Shown: positions 52,269-61,719 of the stretch, piece by piece
Layout: the number at the start of each line of letters is the position of its first letter
How positions within the stretch are numbered: the first letter of the stretch is position 1
Assembly (NCBI GenBank): GCA_023409735.1
Contig: JAEYRB010000032.1
Location: 62,001 to 126,000, forward strand
DNA: 64,000 nucleotides
DNA from: Bacillota bacterium
GTDB lineage: Bacteria > Bacillota > Clostridia > Acetivibrionales > DTU013
Reading direction: 5' to 3'
Notes under the pieces: generated by a model
Database searches by the model: none
Seen by the model: only the letters and a program-made list of their open reading frames with translations
Told to the model about the DNA's origin: nothing
Program-made: the position numbers and the translations under genes

Positions 52269-52360
52269 TGGCGGAGAAGCGGGGATTCGAACCCCGGCTA
52301 GAGTTGCCCCTACTAACGGTTTAGCAAACCGTCCCCTTCGACCTGCTTGGGTACTTCTCC
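52269..52360 (-). tRNA. tRNA-Ser (GCU)
   Basis: On the minus strand the acceptor arms GGAGAAG and CTTCTCC pair. The anticodon loop reads TTTGCTAA (anticodon GCT) in the stem GACGGTT-AACCGT. A long variable arm follows, as in serine tRNAs, and the T-arm is GGTTCGAATC. The discriminator G is followed by an encoded CCA. Confidence 0.97.
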
Positions 52361-52381
52361 AAGTCAAAAATGAAGATATTC

Positions 52382-52472
52382 TGGCGGAGAGAGTGAGATT
52401 CGAACTCACGGTAGCCTCACGACTACGCCGGTTTTCAAGACCGGTGCCTTAAACCAACTCGACCATCTCTCC
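52382..52472 (-). tRNA. tRNA-Ser (UGA)
   Basis: On the minus strand the acceptor arms GGAGAGA and TCTCTCC pair. The anticodon loop CTTGAAA carries TGA between the arms CCGGT and ACCGG. The variable arm is long, the T-arm is AGTTCGAATC and CCA is encoded. It lies 21 bases upstream of tRNA-Ser(GCU); both are probably transcribed together. Confidence 0.97.
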
Positions 52473-52772
52473 ATATCAATTTCGAGCGACGTATTACATT
52501 CTACTATAAGCATTAAACTTTGTCAACACCATGTATAAGATGCATAGCGTCAATTTACTTACCTTATATTACCTTTTAGTTCTTTTTTTGCAGCTCAAGT
52601 CTTTTTTTACAAGTATACTAAGTTGTAACTATCAATAAAATGTATTCCTACTATTAAAACCTAATTCATTATGTATTTTATATAAAGCTAAAATGCTGCT
52701 AACATAACTTCACATGCAATATAAACTGGTAACAGACAAATAAATTTTCAATTATTAAATTATACTAATTTA

Positions 52773-53504
52773 TTACTTACTGTGCTTATTTATAAATCTC
52801 TTTGCACTTTTGATCAGATTACTGTCCGGATGGTTGTCAATAAGCTTATTCATATAATCAATTGCGGCACCACCGTTATTCAGATAAAATTGTGAATATG
52901 CAATATAGTATAAACACTCATCAGAAAATACTTCATTCGGAGCATACTCATAGCTGCTTATAAGCTTTTTAGCAGCCTCCTCATAATCTCTCTTTCTGTA
53001 GGAAGCATATCCTTCATCATATAATTCCTTTCCTGCTTTAGTTTTAACTACTTTTGAAAAAGAAATGTAATGTTCATTCCCGGTCAGTTCAGAATTACCA
53101 GCTGAAATAATATTTAATGCCTCTACACAATTTACGAAATCATCGTTCATATACAAATTCAAAGCTGCTAAAAAATTGCCATACTCTTGATCTAAAGCAT
53201 TAAGTTTTCCACTAATATTATTATTTTCATCTTCCAAAATATCTATAGAAGCTTCCAAACTTTTGTTTTCTTCCTTAAGATTTTCAATTTCATTATTTAA
53301 CTTATCATTCATTTCCTGTGCACTTAAGAAATTTTGTTGAACTTCCTTATTTTCTGTTTCCTTATTAATGACCTGATTCTTGTACCTATTTAAATTTTCA
53401 TTTAGCTTTATCTGACTATATGCAGTAAAAAGCAGTACAATAAAAGCACTTGTAAAAAGCACTACAGCATACACCCAAAGCTTTGATTTTTTAGTATCGT
53501 TCAT
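52773..53504 (-). CDS. Membrane-anchored coiled-coil protein with TPR-like C-terminus
   Basis: The 243-residue protein has one N-terminal transmembrane helix (about residues 8-28, WVYAVVLFTSAFIVLLFTAY). A coiled coil of about 85 residues follows (EIENLKEENKSLEASIDILE, and so on). The C-terminal 110 residues are TPR-like (ELYDEGYASYRKRDYEEAAK, then YIAYSQFYLNNGGAAIDYMN). The function is unknown. The ATG at 53504 has GAGG nine bases upstream, better than the ATG two codons earlier. It lies downstream of the par locus on the same strand, with a 356-bp gap. Confidence 0.75.
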   Translation of the reverse strand: MNDTKKSKLWVYAVVLFTSAFIVLLFTAYSQIKLNENLNRYKNQVINKETENKEVQQNFLSAQEMNDKLNNEIENLKEENKSLEASIDILEDENNNISGKLNALDQEYGNFLAALNLYMNDDFVNCVEALNIISAGNSELTGNEHYISFSKVVKTKAGKELYDEGYASYRKRDYEEAAKKLISSYEYAPNEVFSDECLYYIAYSQFYLNNGGAAIDYMNKLIDNHPDSNLIKSAKRFINKHSK

Positions 53505-53860
53505 AATCATTTCCTCTTAGCAAGCAAGTAAATAATATTAAGTAAACTGCTATTAATTATAACATATCACTCATACATAAGCTGTCAAATATTTTTTGAA
53601 CACGTATGTTAAGTGCGATAACTCGATTTGTTTCCATTTTCAAAGACCAAGACACGTATGTATATTGCAAAAGATATTCAAACATCAGCATCAATAAACT
53701 TATTACTCATATACATTAATGTTCTTAAGATAAACCTTCATCTACTTTTTACATTTAAACCGCACTATTGTAGTATAAATCTATAAACACAAGGAGGAGA
53801 ACAACCTTATAGAAATAATAAGTACAATCAACTATATTAAAGGGGTATATCCTTCCCTCC
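53505..53860. other. Intergenic region, about 350 bp
   Basis: Between the DUF4446 gene and the TPR-like gene. It is AT-rich with no gene or clear hairpin terminator. The promoter of the TPR-like gene should lie here. Confidence 0.35.
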
Positions 53861-54361
53861 TTATACACGCGTCTTCTTAGCTATATCTATTGCCTTAATT
53901 TCTTCAGCAGACAAAGCATATTTTGATTTAGCTGAATTAATTGGTTTCGCGTATGTTGATGAGGAATCTCTAGCATATAAGCTGCTTATTACTATTCCAT
54001 CATCATTATTATCAAGTAATGCTATAGAAAAACTCAGATCTGATCCTACGTCATCGAATGCATTATACCTCACGATACCTACCTTTTGAACGCAATAGTA
54101 TAGCTTTCTCTCAATCTCACTAATCTGAAAAGAAAATTCCTTGTTTTTCTCAATAACACCATTTACCTTTACAATACAATCGTCTAAGACTTCCTCCAAG
54201 CTTACGTCATTATTCCCATTCATAAACCTATTGTATTTATTTTTAAGTTTTCTTATCTTTGACCTATTAGCCATATTCATAAAAAATAGTATCAAAGTTA
54301 GAAGAAAATTTAATCCCAAAACTAAAAAGATAAAATATGAATTTTGAATTAAACTATCCAT
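53861..54361 (-). CDS. DUF4446 membrane protein
   Basis: The 166-residue protein has a single N-terminal membrane helix (about residues 10-28, YFIFLVLGLNFLLTLILFF), then a coil (SKIRKLKNKYNRFMNG), and a C-terminal domain with VQKVGIVRYNAFDDVGSDLS, the DUF4446 signature, then SLYARDSSSTYAKPI. Members often follow parB in Clostridia, as here (parB lies 163 bp upstream in transcript order). Function unknown; a link between membrane and chromosome partition is only a guess from position. GGGGAGG precedes the ATG. Confidence 0.85.
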   Translation of the reverse strand: MDSLIQNSYFIFLVLGLNFLLTLILFFMNMANRSKIRKLKNKYNRFMNGNNDVSLEEVLDDCIVKVNGVIEKNKEFSFQISEIERKLYYCVQKVGIVRYNAFDDVGSDLSFSIALLDNNDDGIVISSLYARDSSSTYAKPINSAKSKYALSAEEIKAIDIAKKTRV

Positions 54362-54393
54362 AACTTCCTCCCCTAGTAAACCTTTTTGTGGTA

Positions 54394-54409
54394 CGTTTCA
54401 CGTGAAACA
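54394..54409. promoter_or_regulatory. parS site, left copy
   Basis: CGTTTCACGTGAAACA differs from the parS consensus TGTTTCACGTGAAACA only in the first base. It lies between DUF4446 and parB, within the par operon region. Confidence 0.88.
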
Positions 54410-54524
54410 TTTTAGCTCTATCCCTAAATGCGTCTATTTTACAAAATAAGCGTTTTATATGGGTAATAATGATATTATATTACCACATCCTAAAAAGTGC
54501 CTTTAAACTAAAAATAAGATCATA

Positions 54525-55388
54525 CTAATTATTACCATTTTTATCAATACTTTCAATAATACTTATTAGTCGATCTAGTTCATCAAGCGAATAGTATTCA
54601 ATTAATATTTTACCATTATTTTTATTATTAAGTATCTTAACTTTTGTTCCAAAGATACCTCTGAACTTATCTTCAATAGATTTGTATTGATAATCAATAT
54701 CGTTATTCTTCTCTTTTTTATTTTCTTTTTTAGTAATAAATCTTTTTACTAATAGTTCTGTATCTCTTACATTTAATCCTTTCTTTATTATCTCTTCTAC
54801 TGCTTTTAATTGCAGTTCAGAATCCTCAATTGGTATCAGTGCCCTAGCATGACCACTGGTTATTTCTCCGCCAATTAGTTTAGACTTTATTTTATCCTGC
54901 AAAGTCAATAAACGAACAGAGTTTGCTATAGCGGGCCTACTTTTTCCTACTGCCAATGATATTTCTTCCTGAGTCATACCAAAATCGGAAATGAGCTTTT
55001 CATATGCTTCTGCTTCTTCAATTGGATTAAGATCTTCACGCTGCAAGTTTTCTATTAGAGCTATTTCCATAACCTGCTTACTTGTTAGATCTCTAATAAT
55101 AACAGGCACCGTCTGTAGACCAGCTAATCTTGCTGCTCTCCATCTTCTTTCACCCGCAACAATCTTATATGTATTTTCCTCTTTCTTAACGATTAATGGC
55201 TGTACTATTCCATATTGCTTTATCGATTCAGATAACTGTGAAAGCTTCTCGTCATTAAAATGTTTTCTTGGCTGCTCACTATTAGGTTCAACTTCATTAA
55301 TTTTCAGTTCCTTAACCGCATTTTTATCCACATTGGTAGTATCTGTAGCTATAAGAGCCTCTAAGCCTTTTCCAAGTCCTTTTCTCAT
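54525..55388 (-). CDS. parB: Chromosome partition protein ParB (Spo0J family)
   Basis: ParB binds parS sites as a CTP-dependent clamp and loads SMC at the origin. At 287 residues it is normal. The N-terminus (KGLGKGLEAL) and the CTP-binding region (EQPRKHFNDEKLSQLSESIK, GERRWRAARLAG) are seen, followed by the helix-turn-helix (MTQEEISLAVGKSRPAIANS, then VRLLTLQ). The C-terminal dimer domain is charged. The ATG overlaps the parA stop by one base. Two parS sites flank parAB. Confidence 0.95.
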   Translation of the reverse strand: MRKGLGKGLEALIATDTTNVDKNAVKELKINEVEPNSEQPRKHFNDEKLSQLSESIKQYGIVQPLIVKKEENTYKIVAGERRWRAARLAGLQTVPVIIRDLTSKQVMEIALIENLQREDLNPIEEAEAYEKLISDFGMTQEEISLAVGKSRPAIANSVRLLTLQDKIKSKLIGGEITSGHARALIPIEDSELQLKAVEEIIKKGLNVRDTELLVKRFITKKENKKEKNNDIDYQYKSIEDKFRGIFGTKVKILNNKNNGKILIEYYSLDELDRLISIIESIDKNGNN

Positions 55389-56164
55389 TATCTTTCTCCC
55401 TCCTCAGAATAGTCTATTACTTCTTGTGCCAGATCCATATAGCATTCTGCACCTCTTGACTTAGGATCATAAAGTATAATTGGAAGACCAAAGCTAGGAG
55501 CTTCACTTAATCTGACATTTCTCGGTATAACGGTACGGTATACTTTATTCCTGAAATACTTTTTTACATCCTCTACAACTTGAATAGAAAGGTTTGTCCT
55601 GGCATCAAACATAGTTAATACTACACCTTCAACATCTAGAGATGGATTAAGGTGTCTTTGCACAAGCTTTACAGTATTCATCAGCTGACTTAACCCTTCA
55701 AGAGCATAATACTCACATTGTATAGGAACAAGTATAGTATCTGAAGCTGTAAGCGCATTTAACGTCAGAAGGCCTAATGAGGGAGGACAATCAATTAATA
55801 TAAAATCATAATCCTTTTTTATACTCTCTAATGCACCCTTCATTCTTGTCTCTCTGGAAATTACTGATACAAGTTCAACTTCAGCACCTACAAGTTGAAT
55901 ATTTGAGGGACATATCATTAAATTTTCAATCTGTGTTTTAATTAAAGAGTTCTCGATTTTCTCGTCATTTATGAGAACCTCATATATAGATTTTTGTATA
56001 TTTTGCTTATCAATGCCAAGGCCACTTGTAGTATTCCCTTGTGGATCCACATCAATAATGACTACTTTCTTTCCTTTTGTCGCTAGACATGAACTCAGGT
56101 TCACAGCTGTGGTAGTTTTTCCTACTCCACCCTTCTGATTAGCAATAGCAATTACCTTGGCCAA
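55388..56164 (-). CDS. parA: Chromosome partition ATPase ParA (Soj family)
   Basis: The 258-residue ParA ATPase drives or tunes origin segregation and, in Bacillus, also controls DnaA. It shows the deviant Walker A motif KGGVGKTTTAVNL (residues 11-23), DVDPQGNTTSGLG (switch), and LIDCPPSLGLLTLNAL (Walker B). The start is a TTG with GGAG nine bases upstream. It is the first gene of the parA-parB pair. In most Firmicutes this pair follows rsmG on the other side of the origin; here it lies beside gyrB. Confidence 0.96.
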   Translation of the reverse strand: MAKVIAIANQKGGVGKTTTAVNLSSCLATKGKKVVIIDVDPQGNTTSGLGIDKQNIQKSIYEVLINDEKIENSLIKTQIENLMICPSNIQLVGAEVELVSVISRETRMKGALESIKKDYDFILIDCPPSLGLLTLNALTASDTILVPIQCEYYALEGLSQLMNTVKLVQRHLNPSLDVEGVVLTMFDARTNLSIQVVEDVKKYFRNKVYRTVIPRNVRLSEAPSFGLPIILYDPKSRGAECYMDLAQEVIDYSEEGER

Positions 56165-56335
56165 TTAATTTCACTCCCTAGATCATTATTTTAATCTCAT
56201 TAATTATATCATATGCAATAATTTTATAACATAACATTTATAGCATAATTAAAAAAGTAATAAAAAATTTTTATGACTATTTAGTCGCTTTTTCTGTAGA
56301 AAGGTACATTATATCCAGATTAGAACCATTATTCA

Positions 56336-56351
56336 TGTTTCACGTGAAACA
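56336..56351. promoter_or_regulatory. parS site, right copy, perfect
   Basis: TGTTTCACGTGAAACA at this position is an exact match to the parS consensus. It lies in the 350-bp gap between gyrB and parA. The remaining gap is AT-rich and holds the gyrB terminator. Confidence 0.95.
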
Positions 56352-56417
56352 CAATTGTAGTATATATAATTAACATATATTTACATTAATGTGTTTATAT
56401 TCTTATATTTAAAAAAT

Positions 56418-56446
56418 AAAAATAAGCCATATAGGGGCTTATTTTT
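56418..56446 (-). terminator. Terminator of gyrB
   Basis: AAAAATAAGCC and GGCTTATTTTT make an 11-pair stem about 70 bases beyond the gyrB stop. A- and T-tracts allow function in both directions. Confidence 0.88.
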
Positions 56447-56515
56447 ATTTACGAGAGATTTAAGCTATGAAAATGCACAAAAATTATCTTTAATTATATA
56501 ATATACCTTTTATAT

Positions 56516-58444
56516 CTATATATCAAGATTTGTAACATATTTTGCATTAACGTGTATAAATTCCTTTCTCGGTTCAACCTTGTCACCCATCAGTACAGTA
56601 AAGACCTCTTCTGCTTGTACTGCATCATTTAGATGTACTCTAAGCATCGATCTTGTTTCCGGATTCATTGTAGTTTCCCATAATTGATTAGAACTCATTT
56701 CTCCTAGACCTTTATATCTTTGTATATTATATTCTTCCTTTTTCCACCCATGTTCTTTTTGAATATCTGAGACTTCTTTTTCAGTGAATGCATAATACTC
56801 TTCTTTTCCTTTATAAACCTTAAAAAGAGGTGGTCTTGCTATATATACATGTCCGGTCTCAATTAACTCCTTCATATACCTATAGAAAAAAGTTAATAAT
56901 AGTGTACGGATATGAGCACCATCTACATCAGCATCAGCCATTATAATTACTTTATCATATCTGAGCTTAGATACATCAAATTCATCACCTATCCCAGCTC
57001 CTAATGCCGTTATGACTGGTAAAAGCTTTTCATTAGAATATACCTTATCAATTCTTGACTTTTCTACATTAAGCATTTTACCCCATAATGGAAGTATAGC
57101 CTGGAACCTTCTGTCCCTTCCTTGCTTCGCAGAGCCTCCTGCTGAATCACCTTCGACTATATAAATTTCACACCTTGATGGATCTCTGTCCGAACAATCT
57201 GCTAATTTACCGGGTAATGTAGAAGTTTCCAGAACAGATTTTCTTCTAGTTAATTCTCTAGCCTTTTTAGCAGCTTCTCTTGCACGTGAGGCTGTTAAAC
57301 ACTTATCTAGTACTATCTTTGCTGTTTGCGGATTCTCTTCTAGAAAATTAGCAAGCTTCTCTGTAACTACAGTTTCTACAAGTCCTCTTATTTCGCTGTT
57401 TCCCAGTTTAGTTTTTGTCTGCCCTTCAAATTGAGGTTCAAGAAGCTTTACACTGATTATTGCAGTCAAACCCTCTCTAATATCCTCACCCATAAGGTTC
57501 TTATCATTTTCCTTAATTAAGTTGTATTTTCTCGCATAATCATTCATTACCTTAGTAATGGCAGACTTAAATCCGGTCAGATGAGTGCCGCCTTCTGTAG
57601 TTGCTATATTATTCGCATAACTGAATATATTCTCTACGTATCTGTCATTATATTGCATTGCGATCTCACACATTGAAGAATCCTTCACACCTTCAACATA
57701 TATGGGAATATCGTGCAACACGTCCTTATCCTTGTTTAAATACTTAACAAATGATACTATTCCGCCTTCATAGTGAAGATTTATCATAATTTTCTCTTCA
57801 GGTCTTTCATCTGTTAAATTTATATGAATTCCCTTATTCAAGAATGCCATTTCTCTGTATCTAGTAATCATCATATCAAAATCGAATACAACATCCTCAA
57901 AAATCTCAGGGTCAGCTTTAAATGTAGTCCTTGTGCCTGTTCTTTCAGTATCACCAATTATCTCTAGCTTTGTTACTGTTTTTCCTCTTTCAAAGCGCTG
58001 CCTATATATATGACCTTCCCTCGCTACTTCAACTTCCAAATACTCAGATAAAGCATTAACAACAGATGCACCAACACCATGCAGTCCGCCTGATACAGTA
58101 TAAGCTCCGCCACCAAACTTACCACCTGCATGAAGAATGGTATGAACTACCTCAACCGTAGGAATTCCCATTTTAGGATGTATTCCTACAGGTATTCCAC
58201 TTCCATTATCAGTTACAGTAATAGAATTATCCTTATGAACAATTATATCGATTGTATCGCATCTTCCTGCCAATGCTTCGTCTACACTATTTGCAACGAT
58301 CTCATAAACAAGATGGTGAAGTCCTCTTGCTGATGTACTTCCTATATACATTCCGGGTCTTTTCCTGACAGCATCAAGCCCTTCAAGTACCTGTATCTGA
58401 TTATCATCATATTTTACATTATTCTCAGTATGTAATTCTTCCAT
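56516..58444 (-). CDS. gyrB: DNA gyrase subunit B
   Basis: GyrB provides the ATPase of DNA gyrase, which introduces negative supercoils. The 642 residues fit the family. The GHKL ATPase domain shows EIVANSVDEALAG, TDNGSGIP and GGLHGVGASVVNALS; the TOPRIM domain has YIVEGDSAGGSAKQGRDR and the Asp pair in ADADVDGAHIRTLLL; the C-terminus has KGLGEMSSNQLWETTMNPE. gyrA does not follow, unlike in many Firmicutes, so gyrA must be elsewhere. The gene belongs to the dnaA-dnaN-recF cluster. Confidence 0.97.
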   Translation of the reverse strand: MEELHTENNVKYDDNQIQVLEGLDAVRKRPGMYIGSTSARGLHHLVYEIVANSVDEALAGRCDTIDIIVHKDNSITVTDNGSGIPVGIHPKMGIPTVEVVHTILHAGGKFGGGAYTVSGGLHGVGASVVNALSEYLEVEVAREGHIYRQRFERGKTVTKLEIIGDTERTGTRTTFKADPEIFEDVVFDFDMMITRYREMAFLNKGIHINLTDERPEEKIMINLHYEGGIVSFVKYLNKDKDVLHDIPIYVEGVKDSSMCEIAMQYNDRYVENIFSYANNIATTEGGTHLTGFKSAITKVMNDYARKYNLIKENDKNLMGEDIREGLTAIISVKLLEPQFEGQTKTKLGNSEIRGLVETVVTEKLANFLEENPQTAKIVLDKCLTASRAREAAKKARELTRRKSVLETSTLPGKLADCSDRDPSRCEIYIVEGDSAGGSAKQGRDRRFQAILPLWGKMLNVEKSRIDKVYSNEKLLPVITALGAGIGDEFDVSKLRYDKVIIMADADVDGAHIRTLLLTFFYRYMKELIETGHVYIARPPLFKVYKGKEEYYAFTEKEVSDIQKEHGWKKEEYNIQRYKGLGEMSSNQLWETTMNPETRSMLRVHLNDAVQAEEVFTVLMGDKVEPRKEFIHVNAKYVTNLDI

Positions 58445-58475
58445 ATAGCCCTCCTGTATTTACTACATTTTTTGC

Positions 58476-58745
58476 TCAGATATTAGAAATATTCTGAACA
58501 AATCCTGATCTCTTTTGCAGTGTTACTGATGATATAGGTGAAAGATATATTTTGCTTTTCTTATCTATTTCCGTAATAATGAATGATTTAGGAAGATCAT
58601 TTGAAATTGTTTCAATAAAACCTTCCTCCTCTGCTATTTTCAAAAATTCTCTAGTATCCTTTGATATTGTTGTCTTATCTATATCCATTATTGCGATAAT
58701 ATTTTTTATCGGTATAACAACATCTCCACCTATATGTAAAAACAT
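58476..58745 (-). CDS. remB: RemB (YaaB) regulator, DUF370
   Basis: The 89-residue protein is RemB/YaaB. It starts with MFLHIGGDVVIPIKNIIAIM and continues with KSFIITEIDKKSKIYLSPIS, typical of the DUF370 family. RemA is its better-known relative, a matrix gene regulator. Its position between recF and gyrB is conserved in Firmicutes. The gap to recF is 288 bp and without features. Confidence 0.92.
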   Translation of the reverse strand: MFLHIGGDVVIPIKNIIAIMDIDKTTISKDTREFLKIAEEEGFIETISNDLPKSFIITEIDKKSKIYLSPISSVTLQKRSGFVQNISNI

Positions 58746-59033
58746 ATCCTAAACCTCCGTTGAATTTTATTTCTAAGCAACCGCCCACATCATTTCATAG
58801 TAAATTTTATATATAAAAATTATCAAACTCAGTATGTTAGGTGCCATAGTAAAATTTATAACATATATGATACAACTGTGGTCCAACAAGTCTTAAATTA
58901 GCAATACTCTAAAAACCAACTTTGCTCAATCATTATAGAAGAAGGAATACGTAACACCTCGTTATATTTTATCGTAATTAGCAAATTAGTGCAAATAATT
59001 GATTCCTACCTAGTATTATAACTATATTGTTCC

Positions 59034-60143
59034 TCATTTAGTAATTTTATTTATCTTCCCACCTTCAACATAAAAAAAAGCTGCTTTATCATCATTTTTT
59101 CTGTAGAATCTTTTTTCTGTACAAGTAATAAAAGTCTGCATCCCATCAATACTTTCAAGAAGAAATTCCTGACGTCTATCATCAAGCTCTGATAAAACAT
59201 CATCTAATAATAATACCGGAAAATCATCAGTCTCTTCTTTAATAATATCAATTTCAGCTAACTTCATTGACAATACTGATGTCCTTTGCTGACCCTGTGA
59301 TCCATATATTTTAGTGCTTTCACTATTTAATTCTATATTGATATCATCTCTATGAGGTCCTAATATTGTCGTTCCTTTATATATTTCCTTTTCTCTGTTT
59401 TTCTCAATTAATCTATAGAAATTCTCTTTTAACTTGTCTTCTTCCATATTACAAGCAAATGACGGTTCATAAGTTATTTTCAAGCTTTCCTCGCCATTTG
59501 TTAGCTTTTTGTGTCTTTCTGAAGCTTTTTCGCTGAGCCTCCTTACAAAATCATACCGCGCTTTCATTATCTTAACAGATGTTTGTATTAGATGCTCATC
59601 CCATATTTCTAATGTAGGTACTAAACTCTTCTTTATAGAAACTTCCTTTAACAGAGAATTTCTTTGGTATAATATTTTTGCATATTTTTGCAGATCAAAA
59701 AAATATGAAGGTCTCAGCTGGCTTAGTGTAATATCTATAAAGCGTCTTCTTTCGGCTGGTCCCTGCTTTATTATCAGCAGATCTTCTGGTGAAAACATTA
59801 CAGCATTCAGGTGACCCATCAGATCCCCTAACCTTTTGATAGGAATTTCATTTATTCTAATCTTTTTTCTTTCTTCCTGACTGTATCTGACTTCTATTTC
59901 TTGTTCATCTTTATCTTTTTCAATAAGAAGATCAATATAATAGCAGCTTGCAGTATTTCTTATCAATTCTGCATCTCTTGAGGTTCTATGAGAGCGTCCT
60001 GCTGCACAGAGAAAAATTGCTTCTATTATATTAGTTTTTCCTTGTGCATTATTTCCATATATAATATTTAAAGCATTCTCAAATTCTAAATATAAATCAT
60101 TATAATTTCTAAAATCCTTCAGCTTCAGACTCTTTATCAGCAA
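59034..60143 (-). CDS. recF: DNA replication and repair protein RecF
   Basis: RecF loads RecA at gaps in DNA with RecO and RecR. The 369-residue ATPase has Walker A YGNNAQGKTNIIEAI (about 29-43), the signature GSQGQQRTSVLSMKLAEID, and Walker B PVLLLDDVLSELDD near 300. It starts at a TTG with GGAGG ten bases upstream; no in-frame ATG lies near. It follows the S4 protein gene by 26 bases in the usual dnaA-dnaN-yaaA-recF order. Confidence 0.96.
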   Translation of the reverse strand: MLIKSLKLKDFRNYNDLYLEFENALNIIYGNNAQGKTNIIEAIFLCAAGRSHRTSRDAELIRNTASCYYIDLLIEKDKDEQEIEVRYSQEERKKIRINEIPIKRLGDLMGHLNAVMFSPEDLLIIKQGPAERRRFIDITLSQLRPSYFFDLQKYAKILYQRNSLLKEVSIKKSLVPTLEIWDEHLIQTSVKIMKARYDFVRRLSEKASERHKKLTNGEESLKITYEPSFACNMEEDKLKENFYRLIEKNREKEIYKGTTILGPHRDDINIELNSESTKIYGSQGQQRTSVLSMKLAEIDIIKEETDDFPVLLLDDVLSELDDRRQEFLLESIDGMQTFITCTEKRFYRKNDDKAAFFYVEGGKINKITK

Positions 60144-60169
60144 GCAGCACTTTCCTCCGGCATTAGCTC

Positions 60170-60376
60170 TTATTCAATAATATATTCAATTCCATTATAT
60201 TCCACAACATTACCGGGCCTTAGCTTTTTTCCCCTTTGAAGCTCGACCTTACCATCTACCTTTACGCTTCCTTCACCAATAATCATCTTAGCATGAGACC
60301 CGCTTCCTACAATACCTGCCAGCTTCATCATCTGCTCAAGCTTAATATACTCTGTTGTAATTTTAACCTTCTCCAT
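60170..60376 (-). CDS. yaaA: S4-domain RNA-binding protein YaaA/RlbA
   Basis: The 68-residue protein is a single S4 domain (IKLEQMMKLAGIVGSGSHAK, VDGKVELQRGKKLRPGN), the small protein always found between dnaN and recF in Firmicutes. It has been linked to ribosome assembly. The ATG lies ten bases after the dnaN stop, with a RBS-like AGAGGTAA. Confidence 0.94.
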   Translation of the reverse strand: MEKVKITTEYIKLEQMMKLAGIVGSGSHAKMIIGEGSVKVDGKVELQRGKKLRPGNVVEYNGIEYIIE

Positions 60377-60386
60377 TTTTTACCTC

Positions 60387-61484
60387 TTACTTTCTTATAG
60401 GAAGAATAAGATAAGTGAAATCATCGCCTTGCAGAGGCTTGATAATACATGGGCCTACGTTTGAAGTAAAGCATATGCTTACTGTTTCATTATCTATTAC
60501 TCTTAATGCTTCAATAAAATATCTTGGATTGAAGGATATTGCTTGCTTCTTACCTTCCATCTCGATTCTAATTTCTTCTCTCGCATTACCTACTTCTGTA
60601 TTTGAAGTAATTATAATCATCTCATCAGAAATATCAAGTTGTACAGGATATCTTCTCTCATCATTTGTTATTACCAATGAAACTCTTTCAAAGCATGCCA
60701 GCAGATCCTTTACATTCACTGTCACCTTAGTTTCATATTCTTTTGGTATTATTCCCATATAATTCAAATATTCACCTTCGATAAGTCGTGATACCATAAT
60801 ACATTTTCCCATATCGAATAATATTTGATTACCGGCTGTATAAATTGATAATTCATCATCAATCGGCTGTATAATCCTAGCTATTTCATTAAGTGTTTTC
60901 CCTGGTATAATTAGATTTCTGTCTTGTACATCATCATCTGGCTTAATCGTTCTCATAGCAAGCCTATATCCGTCAATTGACACAATTGCAAGGTTTCCGT
61001 TTTTGTATTCAAACAGCGAACCTGTTAAGACAGGTCTGTTCTCATCTACACTAACCGCGAAAATTGTTTGCTTTATCATATCTTTGATAAGCTTCTGGCT
61101 TATACTGATCCCATTTTCTCTCTCTATGGATGGAAGCTGAGGAAAGCCTTCAGAAGGAATACCTTTTATTTCAAATAAAGAGTTTTCACATTCGATTATT
61201 ACTCTATTATTTTCTTTAACCTCCATAAGAACTTCTGAATCAGGAAGTCGTCTTACTATATCACCGAACATTCTTGAATTTAAAACAATAGAACCCTTTC
61301 TCTGAATATCAGCATTAACATAACATTCTATACCGATCTCAAGATCATTACCTGTCATTTTTACCTTATCATCAGCTTCTATTAGGATTCCCTCAAGTAT
61401 TGGTAACGTAGTTTTTGTTGATACTGCTTTTTGAACTATATTTATACCTTCCAGCAAATTTTCCTTTGAGCAGATTATTTTCAT
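60387..61484 (-). CDS. dnaN: DNA polymerase III beta sliding clamp
   Basis: The sliding clamp tethers the replicative polymerase to DNA. The 365 residues fit the family: MKIICSKENLLEGINIVQKA at the start, KTTLPILEGILIEA, three repeated clamp domains, and YLILPIRK at the end. The clamp-binding pocket segment is FTYLILPIR. GGAGGT precedes the ATG. It follows dnaA in the usual origin order, after a 235-bp spacer. Confidence 0.97.
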   Translation of the reverse strand: MKIICSKENLLEGINIVQKAVSTKTTLPILEGILIEADDKVKMTGNDLEIGIECYVNADIQRKGSIVLNSRMFGDIVRRLPDSEVLMEVKENNRVIIECENSLFEIKGIPSEGFPQLPSIERENGISISQKLIKDMIKQTIFAVSVDENRPVLTGSLFEYKNGNLAIVSIDGYRLAMRTIKPDDDVQDRNLIIPGKTLNEIARIIQPIDDELSIYTAGNQILFDMGKCIMVSRLIEGEYLNYMGIIPKEYETKVTVNVKDLLACFERVSLVITNDERRYPVQLDISDEMIIITSNTEVGNAREEIRIEMEGKKQAISFNPRYFIEALRVIDNETVSICFTSNVGPCIIKPLQGDDFTYLILPIRK

Positions 61485-61719
61485 ATTAGTACCTCCGTTA
61501 TTTAACTTCTTTTATAATATATATATAAAACCAGTAATAGTAATAAGTGCTGTTGATATAGTGTATAACTTGGACTAGCCTTGAAATTGAACCATTATAA
61601 GGTGTTGATTATTGTGTTGACAATGTGTTTTGAAAATTAACTTAAATTAAACCAATCTCACTTATCAACAATTTACTAACAACGACTTATCACCATATAA
61701 ACAATTTCTGTGGATATCA
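61485..61719. other. dnaA-dnaN spacer with possible DnaA box
   Basis: The 235-bp spacer contains TTATCAACA at 61662-61670, one base from the DnaA-box consensus TTATCCACA, and several TGTTGA or TGTGGATAT segments near the dnaA end. A second origin subregion here, as in Bacillus, is possible. Confidence 0.5.
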
